A DNA stretch of 64,000 nucleotides from Thermohalobaculum sp965247385 (GTDB lineage Bacteria; Pseudomonadota; Alphaproteobacteria; Rhodobacterales; Rhodobacteraceae). The notes beneath the pieces were generated by a model. That model did not search any database, was not told the DNA's origin, and was given only the letters and a program-made list of their open reading frames with translations. The DNA is taken from contig CBDFHG010000007.1 of the NCBI GenBank assembly GCA_965247385.1, positions 1,426,001 through 1,490,000 on the forward strand, in the 5' to 3' direction. Shown here one piece after another: positions 63,939 through 64,000 of the stretch. A program made the translations under genes and the position numbers. Each line of letters begins with the position of its first letter. Positions within the stretch are counted from its first letter, which is position 1.

Positions 63939-64000
63939 GCAAGTGACCAGGTCAGCCCGCGGATGATCAGCTTCTCGACCGGGTTTGACCTCGAAAAGCG
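63935..64000 (-). CDS. C-terminal end of a gene running off the right edge
   Basis: Twenty-one codons end RFSRSNPVEKLIIRGLTWSLA and TGA, the stop overlapping the ATG of the small glcF neighbour. The tight overlap suggests a real coding end, but it is too short to name. Confidence 0.35.
   Translation of the reverse strand, partial: RFSRSNPVEKLIIRGLTWSLA

Overview
The window is high-GC chromosomal DNA from an alphaproteobacterium. Rhodobacterales (Roseobacter-type) is the best fit, judging from several features: a GapR/DUF2312 gene, DUF1244, N-formylglutamate amidohydrolase and pyk together; TadE/TadG pilus proteins; a type-B L36 gene; glcF; and a LivKHMGF transporter packed with two acyl-CoA ligases. 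No tRNA, rRNA or CRISPR array was seen. The outstanding feature is the density of insertion sequences. Members or remnants of the IS1182-like, IS1595 (two kinds), IS256, IS66 (two kinds), IS630, IS3, IS5, IS21 and IS481-like families are present, often nested, and many ordinary genes are broken.

Layout. 1-12 kb: the start of fdhD, an alpha/beta hydrolase, and pheT and pheS pushed apart by nested ISs and a small pilin-like gene; then M3 peptidase pepF and an OmpA-type lipoprotein. 12-18.5 kb: a broken NtrC-type response regulator, an IS630 copy, GapR, DUF1244, N-formylglutamate amidohydrolase, pyruvate kinase and an SRPBCC protein. 18.5-27 kb: TadG-like (frameshifted) and TadE-like (IS1595-split) genes, the first of two full-length IS66 copies whose predicted transposases are identical, rpmI-rplT, a DegT-type aminotransferase, a hydroxylase fragment, L36 type B, and IS debris. 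27.4-31.7 kb: a complete Ugp-type sugar ABC operon (ATPase, binding protein, two permeases); an aldo/keto reductase and a probable uronate dehydrogenase lie beyond the next element.

31.7-36.4 kb is an IS1595-family transposon with perfect 26-bp inverted repeats. It carries a passenger type II restriction-modification (RM) set: an MT-A70 methyltransferase, a BglII/BstYI-like endonuclease and a 52-aa protein, plus a relaxase fragment. The endonuclease gene is interrupted by the second IS66 copy, which made a clean 8-bp target duplication. 38.7-43.6 kb holds a second defence locus of the MutL/MORC-type RM class: a GHKL ATPase, a Z1 helicase-like protein and a C5-cytosine methylase. A deletion has joined a truncated Z1 gene to a truncated methylase gene. 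The defence content of the region therefore looks largely disarmed, with the MT-A70 methyltransferase and the GHKL ATPase still open.

43.7-49.6 kb is a pile of IS66, IS256, IS21 and IS1182-like elements. 49.7-64 kb is a well-kept metabolic region: an FAD oxidoreductase, a PaaK-like CoA ligase, livF-K-M-H-G with a long-chain-type AMP-forming ligase, Hsp20, a broken trypsin-like protease, and glcF with a small neighbour. All but one of the genes from 49.7 to 60.4 kb lie on the minus strand, and they suggest uptake and CoA activation of an organic or aromatic acid.
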